A stretch of 64,000 bases of DNA from Verrucomicrobiales bacterium. GTDB lineage: Bacteria > Verrucomicrobiota > Verrucomicrobiia > Verrucomicrobiales > DEV007. Position numbers and translations under genes: made by a program. Under the pieces are notes generated by a model. The model made no database searches, was not told the DNA's origin, and was given only the letters and a program-made list of their open reading frames with translations. The stretch covers positions 42,717 to 106,716 of the forward strand of contig JANQVJ010000012.1 in assembly GCA_030730365.1 (NCBI GenBank), given 5' to 3'. Below are positions 55,257 to 63,976 of this stretch, one piece after another (position 1 is the first letter of the stretch; each line of letters opens with the position of its first letter).

Positions 55257-56324
55257 ATGAAGTGGCGCATCGTCGGCATCAATTTTGATCATTTCCACAT
55301 GGGCGATCTTCTGCTCATGGCGCACGAGCATCCCGCCGCGGAGATCGTCGGTATCTCGGACGAACAGCCCGCGCGCATGGAATCCGCTCGCGAGAGTTTC
55401 GGACTCGGCGGAGAAAAAGTCTTCACCGACTACCGTGCCTGCCTCGAGCAAACGAGGCCCGATCTCGTCATCCTCTGCCCGGCGGCGGCGCGCCATGCCG
55501 AGTGGACGGAAAAAGTGGCGCCGTGCGGTGCCGCGGTGCTCGTCGAAAAGCCCTTTGCCGCCTCCCTCGCGGAAGCCGACCGCATGATCGCCGCGATGGA
55601 CGTGACGGGACGTCCGCTCGCGATCAACTGGCCGCTCGCGTGGCTGCGTTCGCATGTAAAAGCGCACGACGTGATCCGCTCGGGCCTCATTGGCGAGGTC
55701 TGCGAAGTCCATTTTTACGACGGCAATCGCGGTCCGCTCTGGCACGGAGCCGACAAGATCGAACACGAACCGACCGACGCGGAAAAAGACGCGAGCTGGT
55801 TTTACAAAGACGCCGAAGGCGGCGGCAGCCTGCAGGACTACCTCGGCTACGGCACCACGCTCGGGACCTGGTTGAATGGCGGGCAGCGTCCTGTCGAAGT
55901 CATGGCGATGTGGGACCGGAAGCCGGGCGGATCGCTCGAGGTCGATGAACACAGCATCACCGTGGCGCGGTATGAACGCGGCCTCTCGCGCTTCGAGACC
56001 CGATGGGGCACCTTCACCGATCCGTGGACTCACCAGCCCCAGCCGCGCTGCGGATTTGTCGTGAAAGGCAGCGAGGGCACGCTCTCGAGTTACGACTACG
56101 ATGAGTTCATCACCGTGCAAACGCGTGAGAGTCCGAACGGTCTCCGCCTCGAAGCACCGTCGCCGGTTTTCCCCTTTTCCAATCCTGTCGCCTACGTCCT
56201 CGACTGTCTCGAACACGGTCGCGAGATTGAGGGACCGCTCAGTGTCGCCATCTCCCGTCTCGGGCAGGAAATCGTCGATGCCGCCGTCGCGAGCGCCCGG
56301 ACGGGGCGGGTGGTGCGCATGTGA
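55257..56324 (+). CDS. Gfo/Idh/MocA-family oxidoreductase
   Basis: 355 residues, start ATG 55257. N-terminal Rossmann domain (MKWRIVGINFDHFHMGDLLL; the usual GxGxxG is altered to GINFDHF), LVILCPAAARHAEWTEKVAP, and AVLVEKPFAASLAEADRMIA with the EKP motif. C-terminal alpha/beta catalytic domain holds the GGGSLQDYLGYGTTLGTWLN segment, with the candidate catalytic Asp. Likely NAD(P)-dependent oxidation or reduction of a sugar or inositol. Its end is three bases from the convergent VapC gene. Confidence 0.87.
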   Translation: MKWRIVGINFDHFHMGDLLLMAHEHPAAEIVGISDEQPARMESARESFGLGGEKVFTDYRACLEQTRPDLVILCPAAARHAEWTEKVAPCGAAVLVEKPFAASLAEADRMIAAMDVTGRPLAINWPLAWLRSHVKAHDVIRSGLIGEVCEVHFYDGNRGPLWHGADKIEHEPTDAEKDASWFYKDAEGGGSLQDYLGYGTTLGTWLNGGQRPVEVMAMWDRKPGGSLEVDEHSITVARYERGLSRFETRWGTFTDPWTHQPQPRCGFVVKGSEGTLSSYDYDEFITVQTRESPNGLRLEAPSPVFPFSNPVAYVLDCLEHGREIEGPLSVAISRLGQEIVDAAVASARTGRVVRM

Positions 56325-56327
56325 GGC

Positions 56328-56711
56328 TCAGTCGACCGGGTGGAGCTTCAGCCCGTGAGGAATAAAGGTGGCGAAATCATCCCGGTTGGTTGTCGCCAGC
56401 TCGGCACCGGCAAGAATCGCGGACGCGGCGATCATGGTGTCGAGACGGGTGCGGCGCTTTGAGCCGGTGCGGTAGTAGAGCTCGCCGGCGAGGGCGGCGG
56501 TCGCCTCGTCGAAGGGGGTGATTCCGGCGGAAAGAATTGACTGCGTGACAGCGATATCCCTGGGGTGAACGGGCTTTGAGTGAAATTCCATCCAGGCGAC
56601 GGCGCTGCAGCCGAACGGTCCCAGGCCCGATATCACCCGATGTCCCTGGGTATAGTGGAAATCCGTTGGACGGACAATTGCGATGAGCAGGTTCGCGTCG
56701 AGGTGAATCAT
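56328..56711 (-). CDS. VapC-type PIN-domain toxin, module A
   Basis: 127 residues. The PIN ribonuclease acidic set is complete: D5 (MIHLDANLLIAI), E42 (AVAWMEFHSK), D91 (RRTRLDTMIAASAIL) and D111/D112 (ATTNRDDFATF). It would cleave RNA with Mg or Mn when not bound by its antitoxin. Its ATG overlaps the stop of the upstream ribbon-helix-helix gene (ATGA), the normal coupled order. Confidence 0.88.
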   Translation of the reverse strand: MIHLDANLLIAIVRPTDFHYTQGHRVISGLGPFGCSAVAWMEFHSKPVHPRDIAVTQSILSAGITPFDEATAALAGELYYRTGSKRRTRLDTMIAASAILAGAELATTNRDDFATFIPHGLKLHPVD

Positions 56712-57070
56712 GAACCGTACGGGGTATCGGACTCAGCCACTCGTCGGCCAAGTCGTTCATATTCTCTCTCCTCTTCGATTCGTGCATCCTCGTCCCTCAT
56801 TTCCCGGAGTTCGCGGTGGGGGTCATCTCCCCATCCGCCGGCTACGGGCGGCGATGGATTATCCCGCAACCAGTCAAGAATCTCGATGGGGGACATGCCG
56901 GTGAAATCAGGCAACTCGTCCGCTTCCAGTGCGGCATCCTTTTCAGCCTTTTCCAGGGCGCGCCGCATGGTCTCGGACTTCGAGATTCCCCAGCGTTTCG
57001 CAAGTCTTTCGAGTCGGGCGGCTGTCGCCGGATCGAAGGCAACAGTGGTGCGCACAGTCATGGTGGCCAT
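56708..57070 (-). CDS. Ribbon-helix-helix antitoxin (VapB/CopG type), module A
   Basis: 120 residues. The N-terminus MTVRTTVAFDPATAARLERL, followed by AKRWGISKSETMRRAL, is a CopG-type ribbon-helix-helix DNA-binding domain. The long acidic C-terminal part (EADELPDF, then EMRDEDARIEEEREYERLGR) probably wraps the PIN toxin. A perfect palindrome lies six to thirty bases upstream of its start, so autorepression is expected. Confidence 0.87.
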   Translation of the reverse strand: MATMTVRTTVAFDPATAARLERLAKRWGISKSETMRRALEKAEKDAALEADELPDFTGMSPIEILDWLRDNPSPPVAGGWGDDPHRELREMRDEDARIEEEREYERLGRRVAESDTPYGS

Positions 57071-57075
57071 AATTG

Positions 57076-57100
57076 AATTAGGTTATGCGCATAACTAATT
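57076..57100. promoter_or_regulatory. Palindromic operator of TA module A
   Basis: Perfect 14-base palindrome GTTATGCGCATAAC (57082-57095), extended by AATTA on one side and TAATT on the other with a single unpaired G. It sits directly upstream of the RHH antitoxin start at 57070, the expected location for autoregulation. Confidence 0.75.
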
Positions 57101-57143
57101 TAGGTCAAGCCACGCCGTTCGCCGCGGGCAAAGAGGTTCGTGG

Positions 57144-57530
57144 CTACCAGATCGTCATGATATCAGGATACTTCGGGATGAGGCGATCAGAGGTGAGAAT
57201 GGTCAGCCCGTCGCGTTGGGCCGTGGCGACGAGGACACGGTCAAAGGGGTCGCGGTGGATGAGCGGAAGGTCGGCCGCGGCGCAGAGGAGCGCGGCATCG
57301 AGCCCTGCATCGGGTGGATCGAGTTGGTGGCGTCCGGCCAGGTTCAAAATCCATTCCAGCGGCGGATTCGCGAGGGTTAGCTTTCCGGCCTTAACCTTGA
57401 TGCCTAACTCCCACGGAACGATCGGGGAGATGAATGCTCTCTCGGCAGAAACGAGCGCGGCAGCGGCGGCGGAAGGCAGAGATCCCTCTGAAAGGGCGAT
57501 GAGAGCACAGGTATCGAGCAGCAGTTTCAT
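57144..57530 (-). CDS. VapC-type PIN-domain toxin, module B
   Basis: 128 residues of the COG3744 style PIN family. MKLLLDTCALIALSEGSLPS provides D6, PIVPWELGIKVKAGKL provides E41, and LIHRDPFDRVLVATAQRDGL (D94/D97) and LTSDRLIPKYPD (D115) complete the site. It overlaps its upstream antitoxin by four bases. It is not closely similar to the module A toxin, so the two modules were acquired separately. Confidence 0.9.
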   Translation of the reverse strand: MKLLLDTCALIALSEGSLPSAAAAALVSAERAFISPIVPWELGIKVKAGKLTLANPPLEWILNLAGRHQLDPPDAGLDAALLCAAADLPLIHRDPFDRVLVATAQRDGLTILTSDRLIPKYPDIMTIW

Positions 57531-57781
57531 CGGCTATCTTCCGGCCATTCGTCGTCGCTGAGCGGTTCCGCCGGATCGTAGCCGGGCGCAAGAACGGCGC
57601 GCAAACAAGGGTCCGGAGTGAGATCCCGGCGAATCGGCTCAGCGGGCGGTGCAGTGTAGCGATGAATTTCTGCCACCGGCTGGCCATTGCGTTGGAGAAT
57701 GACGGTTTCGCCCTCTTCCTCCACCGCTTTGACGAGAGCGGAAAGGCGACTTTTGGCTTCGTGCATATTAACGGTGATCAT
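57527..57781 (-). CDS. Phd/YefM-family antitoxin, module B
   Basis: 84 residues. MITVNMHEAKSRLSALVKAV and TVILQRNGQPVAEIHRYTAP form the Phd/YefM DNA-binding fold. The C-terminal 40 residues are Pro/Asp/Glu-rich (PLSDDEWPEDSR) and should cover the PIN toxin active site. It starts directly beside repeated TTAGCTA boxes, which likely serve as its operator. Confidence 0.9.
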   Translation of the reverse strand: MITVNMHEAKSRLSALVKAVEEEGETVILQRNGQPVAEIHRYTAPPAEPIRRDLTPDPCLRAVLAPGYDPAEPLSDDEWPEDSR

Positions 57782-57782
57782 C

Positions 57783-57806
57783 GTTAGCTAGGTTAGCTAA
57801 AGTTAG
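57783..57806. promoter_or_regulatory. Repeated operator boxes of TA module B
   Basis: GTTAGCTAGGTTAGCTAAAG: two TTAGCTA boxes (57784-57790 and 57793-57799), each containing the palindrome TAGCTA, plus a partial third GTTAG. They lie 2-25 bases upstream of the Phd antitoxin start. Confidence 0.65.
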
Positions 57807-57824
57807 AACCGAAGTCAAGAGGGG

Positions 57825-58640
57825 TCAAGCCACGCCAAACTTCAGCAACACCACCTCGGGCGGGCAGAGGAATCGGGCGGGGAGGGTGAGCGTCCCGACG
57901 CCGCGGGTCACAAAAAGCGAGGAATCGCCCCGCCGGTAGTAGCCGTAGGAATATTTTCGCCCGTGTTCGGGGAGAAGGATAGGCCCGTAGAATGGCGCGC
58001 AGATTTGGCCGCCGTGGGTGTGTCCCGAGACCTGGAGAACGATGCGCGGATCGTCGTAGGCGGCGAAGGTATCGGGCTCGTGCCAGCCGAGGATGACGGG
58101 TTTGCCGGCCGTGATTTTGTTCAGGGCAAAAGGTAGATCAGGTCGCCCGCCCCAGAAGCTGTCCATCCCGACCACGCCGAAGTGATCGAACTCCTGCGCA
58201 TCGTTGATGAGCATCCGCACGCCGGCGTTTTCGAGTGATTTAAAAAGGATCGGATCAACGTGCCAGGCATCGTGATTGCCCATCACGGCGAAGGTCCCGA
58301 GAGTCGGCCGCAAATCGCGGAGCACTTCGCAGAGCGGCACGATCGCCGCCGCGTCGCGCGAGATGTAGTCGCCGACGAGATAGACGAGATCGACCTGCTC
58401 GTCATTGATAACCTTCACGGCGCGCCCGATGAGCTCCTCGTCACCGAAATCGTCGTGGTGGAAGTCGCCCATCACCGCAATCTTCAGTCCCTCGAGGGCG
58501 GCATGGGATTCTGTTAGGGGAATGTGTTGCCGGGTCACATCGAGCCATCGTTTTTCCACGAGGCTTCCGTAGCCGAAGCCGGCGAATCCGCTACCGTAAA
58601 ACAGGCTCCGCCCGAGCCACTTTCGTCTTGAGAGTTTCAT
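57825..58640 (-). CDS. Exported metallophosphoesterase (YaeI-like)
   Basis: 271 residues from ATG 58640. MKLSRRKWLGRSLFYGSGFA is a Tat-like signal. The calcineurin-type metal motifs are complete: VMGDFHHDDFGDEE (DxH), YLVGDYISRDA (GD), VMGNHDAWHVD (GNHD), LGWHEPDTFA and QVSGHTHGGQICAP (GHTH). Relatives include YaeI/UDP-2,3-diacylglucosamine-type and general phosphodiesterases. It acts at the membrane or in the periplasm. Confidence 0.88.
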   Translation of the reverse strand: MKLSRRKWLGRSLFYGSGFAGFGYGSLVEKRWLDVTRQHIPLTESHAALEGLKIAVMGDFHHDDFGDEELIGRAVKVINDEQVDLVYLVGDYISRDAAAIVPLCEVLRDLRPTLGTFAVMGNHDAWHVDPILFKSLENAGVRMLINDAQEFDHFGVVGMDSFWGGRPDLPFALNKITAGKPVILGWHEPDTFAAYDDPRIVLQVSGHTHGGQICAPFYGPILLPEHGRKYSYGYYRRGDSSLFVTRGVGTLTLPARFLCPPEVVLLKFGVA

Positions 58641-58702
58641 GCCCCAAGTATCCACCCCGTGTGTGAAGAGAGCATGAAGGGACGATGCAAAGGGTGTGAA
58701 AT

Positions 58703-59521
58703 CTACACGCTGATGCCGGCGTCCGCGCAGAGCGACCGCATGCGTTCGAGACCGACCTTCGCCGTTTCGAGCGGATCTTTCGCCCACCAGTCCGCGTTGA
58801 AAAGCTCGAGACTGAGCCATTTGTCGTAGCCCTTTTCCCGTAGCAGGGTGAGTTCGGTTTTTAAATCAATGACTCCGTCGCCGGGCATGACGCGGTCGGG
58901 ATCTTTTTGCGATCCGCTCGGGATGCCGGGGGCGGCGTCATTGATGTGGTAGTGGGCGAGGCGCTCGAGGGGCAGGGCGCGAATGTCGTCGAGGGTGGTG
59001 CGATGGTTCCAGTTGTGGAAGGCATCGAGAATGGTGCATCCTTCAGGGTCGCCGCACTCGTCGAGCACAGTGACGGTGTCGGGGATATTGTTGAGGCTCG
59101 CGAAAAAGCTGATGTATTCCAGCACTGCGCGCACCCCGGTCTCGCGTCCGATCTGGAGCAGATCGGCGTAGCCGCGATGGAGCCCCTCGATCCCGGGGCG
59201 TTCCAGGGGCGGAGTGCAGACCATGAGCGGAGCCCCGAGACGGGCGGCGAGTTCAAAGCGGCGTCGCGCCTCGTCCATTGCGAGCCGGTATTCCCAGCCG
59301 CTGCTCTCGCCCCAGTTTCGCACCGCGATGAAACAGGGGACCGCGAGCCCGTGGTCGGCGAGCGCCTTTTCCACGTCCGAGATTTCCCCGCCGCGTCCGA
59401 CATGCTCGTAGAGCTCGACCGCCCAGAGCTCGATCCCCGCATAACCCGCCTCCCCCGCGACACGAATCTTGTCGAGGAGCGGGGTCGTTTTGATCGTGGA
59501 GGAGTTTAACGAAAGGCGCAT
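58703..59521 (-). CDS. Sugar phosphate isomerase/epimerase-like TIM barrel (cytosolic)
   Basis: 272 residues without a signal. MRLSLNSSTIKTTPLLDKIR begins the barrel; strand-end residues RAVLEYISFF (Glu), TILDAFHNWNH (Asp-His), AHYHINDAAPGIPSG (His) and WLSLELFNADWW (Glu) form the expected metal site. The KDPDRVMPGDGVIDL segment resembles hydroxypyruvate isomerase or IolE/IolI-type enzymes. It is followed by the metallophosphoesterase on the same strand. Confidence 0.87.
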   Translation of the reverse strand: MRLSLNSSTIKTTPLLDKIRVAGEAGYAGIELWAVELYEHVGRGGEISDVEKALADHGLAVPCFIAVRNWGESSGWEYRLAMDEARRRFELAARLGAPLMVCTPPLERPGIEGLHRGYADLLQIGRETGVRAVLEYISFFASLNNIPDTVTVLDECGDPEGCTILDAFHNWNHRTTLDDIRALPLERLAHYHINDAAPGIPSGSQKDPDRVMPGDGVIDLKTELTLLREKGYDKWLSLELFNADWWAKDPLETAKVGLERMRSLCADAGISV

Positions 59522-59564
59522 CGCTATGTGATTGTTAGTGTGTTATCAATCCGAAATCCGAAAT

Positions 59565-60680
59565 TCAAGAAAGTATCTCCCTCACGCGATCCATCGACAG
59601 AAAATGTCCAACGAGAGGTTGCGAGAGATCGTCCTGACTCTGCTGCCAGGTGGCGAAGATGCCGTCCTTCGTCATGAGAGTCGCGACATAGCGCGAGCAG
59701 CCGGTCCCGTGCGGGGAGATGAAAAGAGGTGCCTCGACCGAGAGGCTTTCGATTTTGCTCAGGTCGTGATCTTCGCCGACAGCGATGCCGCCGATCTCCT
59801 CGCAGGACCATCCGCGGGGGCGGGAGACGGCGCGGGGATTTTCATCGAGTTGACGCATGCATTCGCAACTGTCGTAGAAGTAGAGCGAGAGATCAGGACT
59901 GTCCGCAAAGGCGCCGAATTTCGGGATCGCGAGACGCTCGGTGGCGCGAGCCGCCGCGATGTCCCAGACCGGACCGCGGGGGAGGAGATCATTCGTGAGG
60001 GTCTCCCAGGTCGTTGATCCCTTTCGCCGCAGAGCGAGCGCGGTGCCGCTGCTCGACCAGGAGAATGGATGGGTGCAGTAGCCGAGAACGACGTCGCCGT
60101 TGGGCAGATCGAAGGGCCAGGGATCTTTCGTGTGGAGCCGCGCCGGATCGTTAAGACCGGCGGGGATGACTTCTTCGAGACTGGATGGAGCGAGATTGGG
60201 AAGCGAGTGAGCGGAGAGGCGGTCGATGCTCCAGACGCCGGCTCCGGGCTTGAGATAGCCGTCGAGGTGGGAGGGGTAGGGGATGTCCTTTTCCGTCGAG
60301 ACAAAGAACTCGATCCCGTCGTCGGTGAGATGCAGCGCGACGCCCTCGATCGAGACGACCTCGCGGTCGGGATAGGAAAGATCGGACTTGGAAAAAGTCG
60401 CCACTTTTTCGAACTCGCCGTCAAATCCGGCAGCGCGGAAAATGGCGGCTTCTTTCCCCCGCTCGCCGGAATGAATCCCGGTGCGGGAGTCTCCGTAGAC
60501 CCGGTAGCGACCGCAGATGAGGACCGATCCGTCGCGGTCGCGAATGATGTTTCCGCCGCCGAACCAGTAGCCGGTGCTGCGCTCGAGAGGTTCCACGAGA
60601 ACACGCGCCGCCCCCTGATCAACGAGGGCCGACGCGAGAGCGGTGAGTTTTTCGGATTGAACGGGGGTAAGAATGGACAT
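59565..60680 (-). CDS. Sialidase/GH-like beta-propeller protein of unknown substrate
   Basis: 371 residues from ATG 60680, no signal peptide. Repeated short strands with Asp/Trp-containing turns (GGGNIIRDRDGSVLICGRYR, VVSIEGVALHLTDDGIEFFV, DPWPFDLPNGDVVLGYCTHP, PRGWSCEEIGGIAVGEDHDL) suggest a five-bladed propeller of the sialidase or GH43/GH130 type. Key catalytic residues cannot be assigned. It lies 43 bases upstream of the TIM-barrel gene, suggesting joint sugar metabolism. Confidence 0.6.
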   Translation of the reverse strand: MSILTPVQSEKLTALASALVDQGAARVLVEPLERSTGYWFGGGNIIRDRDGSVLICGRYRVYGDSRTGIHSGERGKEAAIFRAAGFDGEFEKVATFSKSDLSYPDREVVSIEGVALHLTDDGIEFFVSTEKDIPYPSHLDGYLKPGAGVWSIDRLSAHSLPNLAPSSLEEVIPAGLNDPARLHTKDPWPFDLPNGDVVLGYCTHPFSWSSSGTALALRRKGSTTWETLTNDLLPRGPVWDIAAARATERLAIPKFGAFADSPDLSLYFYDSCECMRQLDENPRAVSRPRGWSCEEIGGIAVGEDHDLSKIESLSVEAPLFISPHGTGCSRYVATLMTKDGIFATWQQSQDDLSQPLVGHFLSMDRVREILS

Positions 60681-60879
60681 GGCGGCAAAGGTAAGGAGCT
60701 GCGGGCGGGGTGACAAGGCGGAATTGCGCGGGAGCGGGATGGAGTGAAACGGAGGAGTGACTGAGCCCTTTCGCTCTTTCGGCAGCAGTTGCTGTGGCTG
60801 GCCTCGGAGAGACCGGCTACGGGGCGAATTAGGGAGCTGAATGCAATTTGGCGGCACTTTTGCGACGACCCCGCCCCCC

Positions 60880-61761
60880 TCACCTCCGCAGATTCACGAA
60901 CTCGAAAAGCACCTGCTCAAGCGGTTCGTTCGTGGGCACGAGGCGATAGGCGACGCCGTGGCGGGAGCAGAGTTTGCGGATCGCTTCGAGGTGGGTGTTG
61001 AGACGCTCGAGGTATTCGGCCCTCGCCACGGCCGGATCGATGAAGAGATCCTCGTTGCTCTCGCTGTCGCGAAAATGGGTCGCCTTGGTGAATTCGAAAT
61101 CGAGCTCGCGCGGATCGAGGAACTGGAAGACGGCGATCTCGTGACGTCCGGCCGCGAAGTAGCCGATCTGCTTTTCGAGATCTTCGAGCGGCGCAAGCAG
61201 GTCCGACATCAGGACGACGAGACTGCGTTTGCGGATGAGTTCGTGCAGTCCCTTCATCGCCGCCCCGAGATCGGTCCCTTCGCCGAGCGGCGCCTTTTCA
61301 AGCTGGAGGAGGAGTCGGCGCAACTGCCCCGGCCGGTTCCGCGCGGGAATGTGCTCGTCGACGCGGCGGTCGAACGTGGTCAGGCCGACCGCATCATTCT
61401 GCCCCATGAGGAAATAGGCGAGGGTCGCGGCAAAAGTCGCGGCGTAGTCGGCCTTTGAATAGTCGCCCGAGCCATAGGTCATCGAGCGGCTGCGGTCGAG
61501 GAGGAGATGGGCGCGCAGGTTCGTCTCGTCTTCGAATTTTTTGATGAAAGCCCGATCGCTCCGCGCCATCACTTTCCAGTCAATGAAGCGCGGGTCGTCG
61601 CCGCGGGCATAGGGCCGATACTCGCTGAACTCCACCGAGAAGCCGTGATAAGGCGAACGATGCAGCCCCTTCCAGAATCCCTCCATGACCATGCGCGCCC
61701 GCAACTCCAGCGATTTGACTCGCATGAGGGCGGTGGGGTCGAGAAGTGTTTGGGAAGGCAT
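60880..61761 (-). CDS. DUF58/vWA-like protein
   Basis: 293 residues, no membrane helix. The DUF58 signature YRPYARGDDPRFIDWKVMAR is present, followed by a von Willebrand A-type fold with LLLDRSRSMTYGSGDYSKAD (MIDAS-like DxSxS). These proteins pair with MoxR AAA ATPases, as here, and are thought to act in chaperone-like maturation or envelope functions. It follows moxR by 104 bases, which contain TTCAGG-type repeats. Confidence 0.9.
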   Translation of the reverse strand: MPSQTLLDPTALMRVKSLELRARMVMEGFWKGLHRSPYHGFSVEFSEYRPYARGDDPRFIDWKVMARSDRAFIKKFEDETNLRAHLLLDRSRSMTYGSGDYSKADYAATFAATLAYFLMGQNDAVGLTTFDRRVDEHIPARNRPGQLRRLLLQLEKAPLGEGTDLGAAMKGLHELIRKRSLVVLMSDLLAPLEDLEKQIGYFAAGRHEIAVFQFLDPRELDFEFTKATHFRDSESNEDLFIDPAVARAEYLERLNTHLEAIRKLCSRHGVAYRLVPTNEPLEQVLFEFVNLRR

Positions 61762-61865
61762 TGAGGGGTTCAGGTTTTGAGGGGTTCAGGTTGGACGAGT
61801 AGCCATTCAAGTGTAAGGCGAAGTGAAATTGTTTCCTGAATCCCTCAAAACCCGAACGCCTGAAG
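61762..61865. repeat. TTCAGG-rich repeats between moxR and DUF58 gene
   Basis: Two direct copies of TTGAGGGGTTCAGGTT at 61761-61792, and an inverted copy (GGGTTTTGAGGGATTCAGG on the minus strand) at about 61836-61854. The direct and inverted copies can form a large stem of imperfect pairing. The motif resembles 32291-32326. Confidence 0.6.
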
Positions 61866-62897
<1,032 letters not shown>

Positions 62898-63120
62898 ATC
62901 TGGATCTCGGAAGGTAGCGGGAACCGCGCCTAGGGGGAAACAAAAAATGAGGCCGGATGGCGCGGGGTGGCAGGAAAGGTTCTTCAGCCGCAGACTTTGC
63001 AGGGAATTGGCTAAATTGCGTTATTTCCCGCCCCTCCCGGGGTGGACTCAGCGCATTGGGGCGGGAACAACTGTCAAAACCCGTTGCAAAATTTTTATTC
63101 TCGCTTAGGGTCCGCCCGCT

Positions 63121-63336
63121 ATGGCAAGAGTCGCTGGAAAAGCCAAAACACGTAAAGGGGTCGCCAAAAGATTTAAGGTGACCGGCAGTGGTAGGATTTT
63201 GCGTCGGAAACAGGGGAAAAGACACCTGAACCGCCGCAAGAACTCCAAGCGTCTTCGCCGTCTCGGACAGTCCGCATTGGTCTCTCCGGCAGATGAGAAG
63301 AACGTGAAGATGAATATGCCCTTCTGCGGAAAATAA
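63121..63336 (+). CDS. rpmI: 50S ribosomal protein L35
   Basis: 71 residues, highly basic. MARVAGKAKTRKGVAKRFKV, TGSGRILRRKQGKRHLNRRK and NSKRLRRLG follow the normal L35 pattern. It is followed by rplT after a 150-base structured spacer, the conserved pair, but infC, usually in front, is not present here. Confidence 0.96.
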   Translation: MARVAGKAKTRKGVAKRFKVTGSGRILRRKQGKRHLNRRKNSKRLRRLGQSALVSPADEKNVKMNMPFCGK

Positions 63337-63359
63337 TTCGCAAAAGGGCTCTACCGCTC

Positions 63360-63443
63360 GAACCGGATGATCCGGTTCACGACTGAGCTGACTGGTGGCG
63401 CGGCGGAAACGCCTACCGTCGCCTGATGAGAAGGTGAGTCAGC
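63360..63443 (+). ncRNA. Candidate L20-responsive leader in the rpmI-rplT spacer
   Basis: Three helices can be seen. A 19-base palindrome (63360-63378, GAACCGGATGATCCGGTTC) gives a 7-bp stem with an AUGAU loop. GCTGACT (63387-63393) pairs with AGTCAGC (63437-63443). Inside the latter, GGCG-GAAA-CGCC (63402-63413) is a GNRA-capped hairpin. L20 autoregulates by binding structured mRNA in other bacteria, so this is a plausible site, by analogy only. Confidence 0.45.
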
Positions 63444-63486
63444 CAGTTGAAATAAAAACAACAACCAACTCAGAGGATAATACAAC

Positions 63487-63864
63487 ATGCCACGTGCAAC
63501 CAATTCGCCTGCAAGCCGCAAGCGTCGTAAGCGTATCCTGATGAAGGCCAAAGGCTTTCGCGGGGGACGTTCCAAGCTGTTCCGTACAGCAAAAGACTCC
63601 GTCTACAAGGCCATGCAATGGGCCTATCGTGACCGGAAAGTACGCAAACGCACCTTCCGCGGTCTTTGGATCCAGCGGATCAATGCCGCTGCCAAACTGA
63701 ACGGAATGACCTACTCCCGCTTTATGGAGGGCCTCAAAGCCGCCGGTATCGAACTCGACCGCAAAGTCCTCTCGGACATCGCGATCAAGGACGCCGACGC
63801 CTTCAAAGCCCTCGTTCAGTCGTCGGCGAAAGCCCTCGAGGAAAAAGCGAAGCAGGCAGCCTGA
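63487..63864 (+). CDS. rplT: 50S ribosomal protein L20
   Basis: 125 residues. MPRATNSPASRKRRKRILMK, AKGFRGGRSKLFRTAKDSVY, KRTFRGLWIQRINAAAKLNG, MTYSRFMEGLKAAGIELDRK and the C-terminal AIKDADAFKALV are standard L20. It binds 23S rRNA early in 50S assembly and often represses its own operon. A terminator follows at 63887. Confidence 0.97.
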   Translation: MPRATNSPASRKRRKRILMKAKGFRGGRSKLFRTAKDSVYKAMQWAYRDRKVRKRTFRGLWIQRINAAAKLNGMTYSRFMEGLKAAGIELDRKVLSDIAIKDADAFKALVQSSAKALEEKAKQAA

Positions 63865-63886
63865 TTCACCACCGAAACTTTGAAAG

Positions 63887-63921
63887 GCCGGTCGCTTTGC
63901 AATGCAGGCGTCCGGCTTTTT
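63887..63921 (+). terminator. Rho-independent terminator of rpmI-rplT
   Basis: GCCGG (63887-63891) pairs with CCGGC (63912-63916), with CGC/GCG continuing the stem past one T-T mismatch, followed by TTTTT. Located 23 bases after the rplT stop. Confidence 0.75.
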
Positions 63922-63952
63922 CTGTTTTCTGGCCGAAGTGCCCGGCCTGCCC

Positions 63953-63976
63953 GTAGCATGGGCATCCTGCCCATGC
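63953..63976. repeat. Dispersed palindromic repeat, copy 2 (inverted relative to copy 1)
   Basis: GTAGCATGGGCATCCTGCCC followed by ATGC; reverse complement of the 5464-5487 element with one difference. It lies just beyond the rplT terminator. Confidence 0.75.

Noticed and set aside
63421..63460. CTGATGAG followed by GAAA, resembling a hammerhead ribozyme core
   Set aside because: No stem II can be formed between the two boxes and stems I and III are missing; the helix GCTGACT/AGTCAGC explains the region better.
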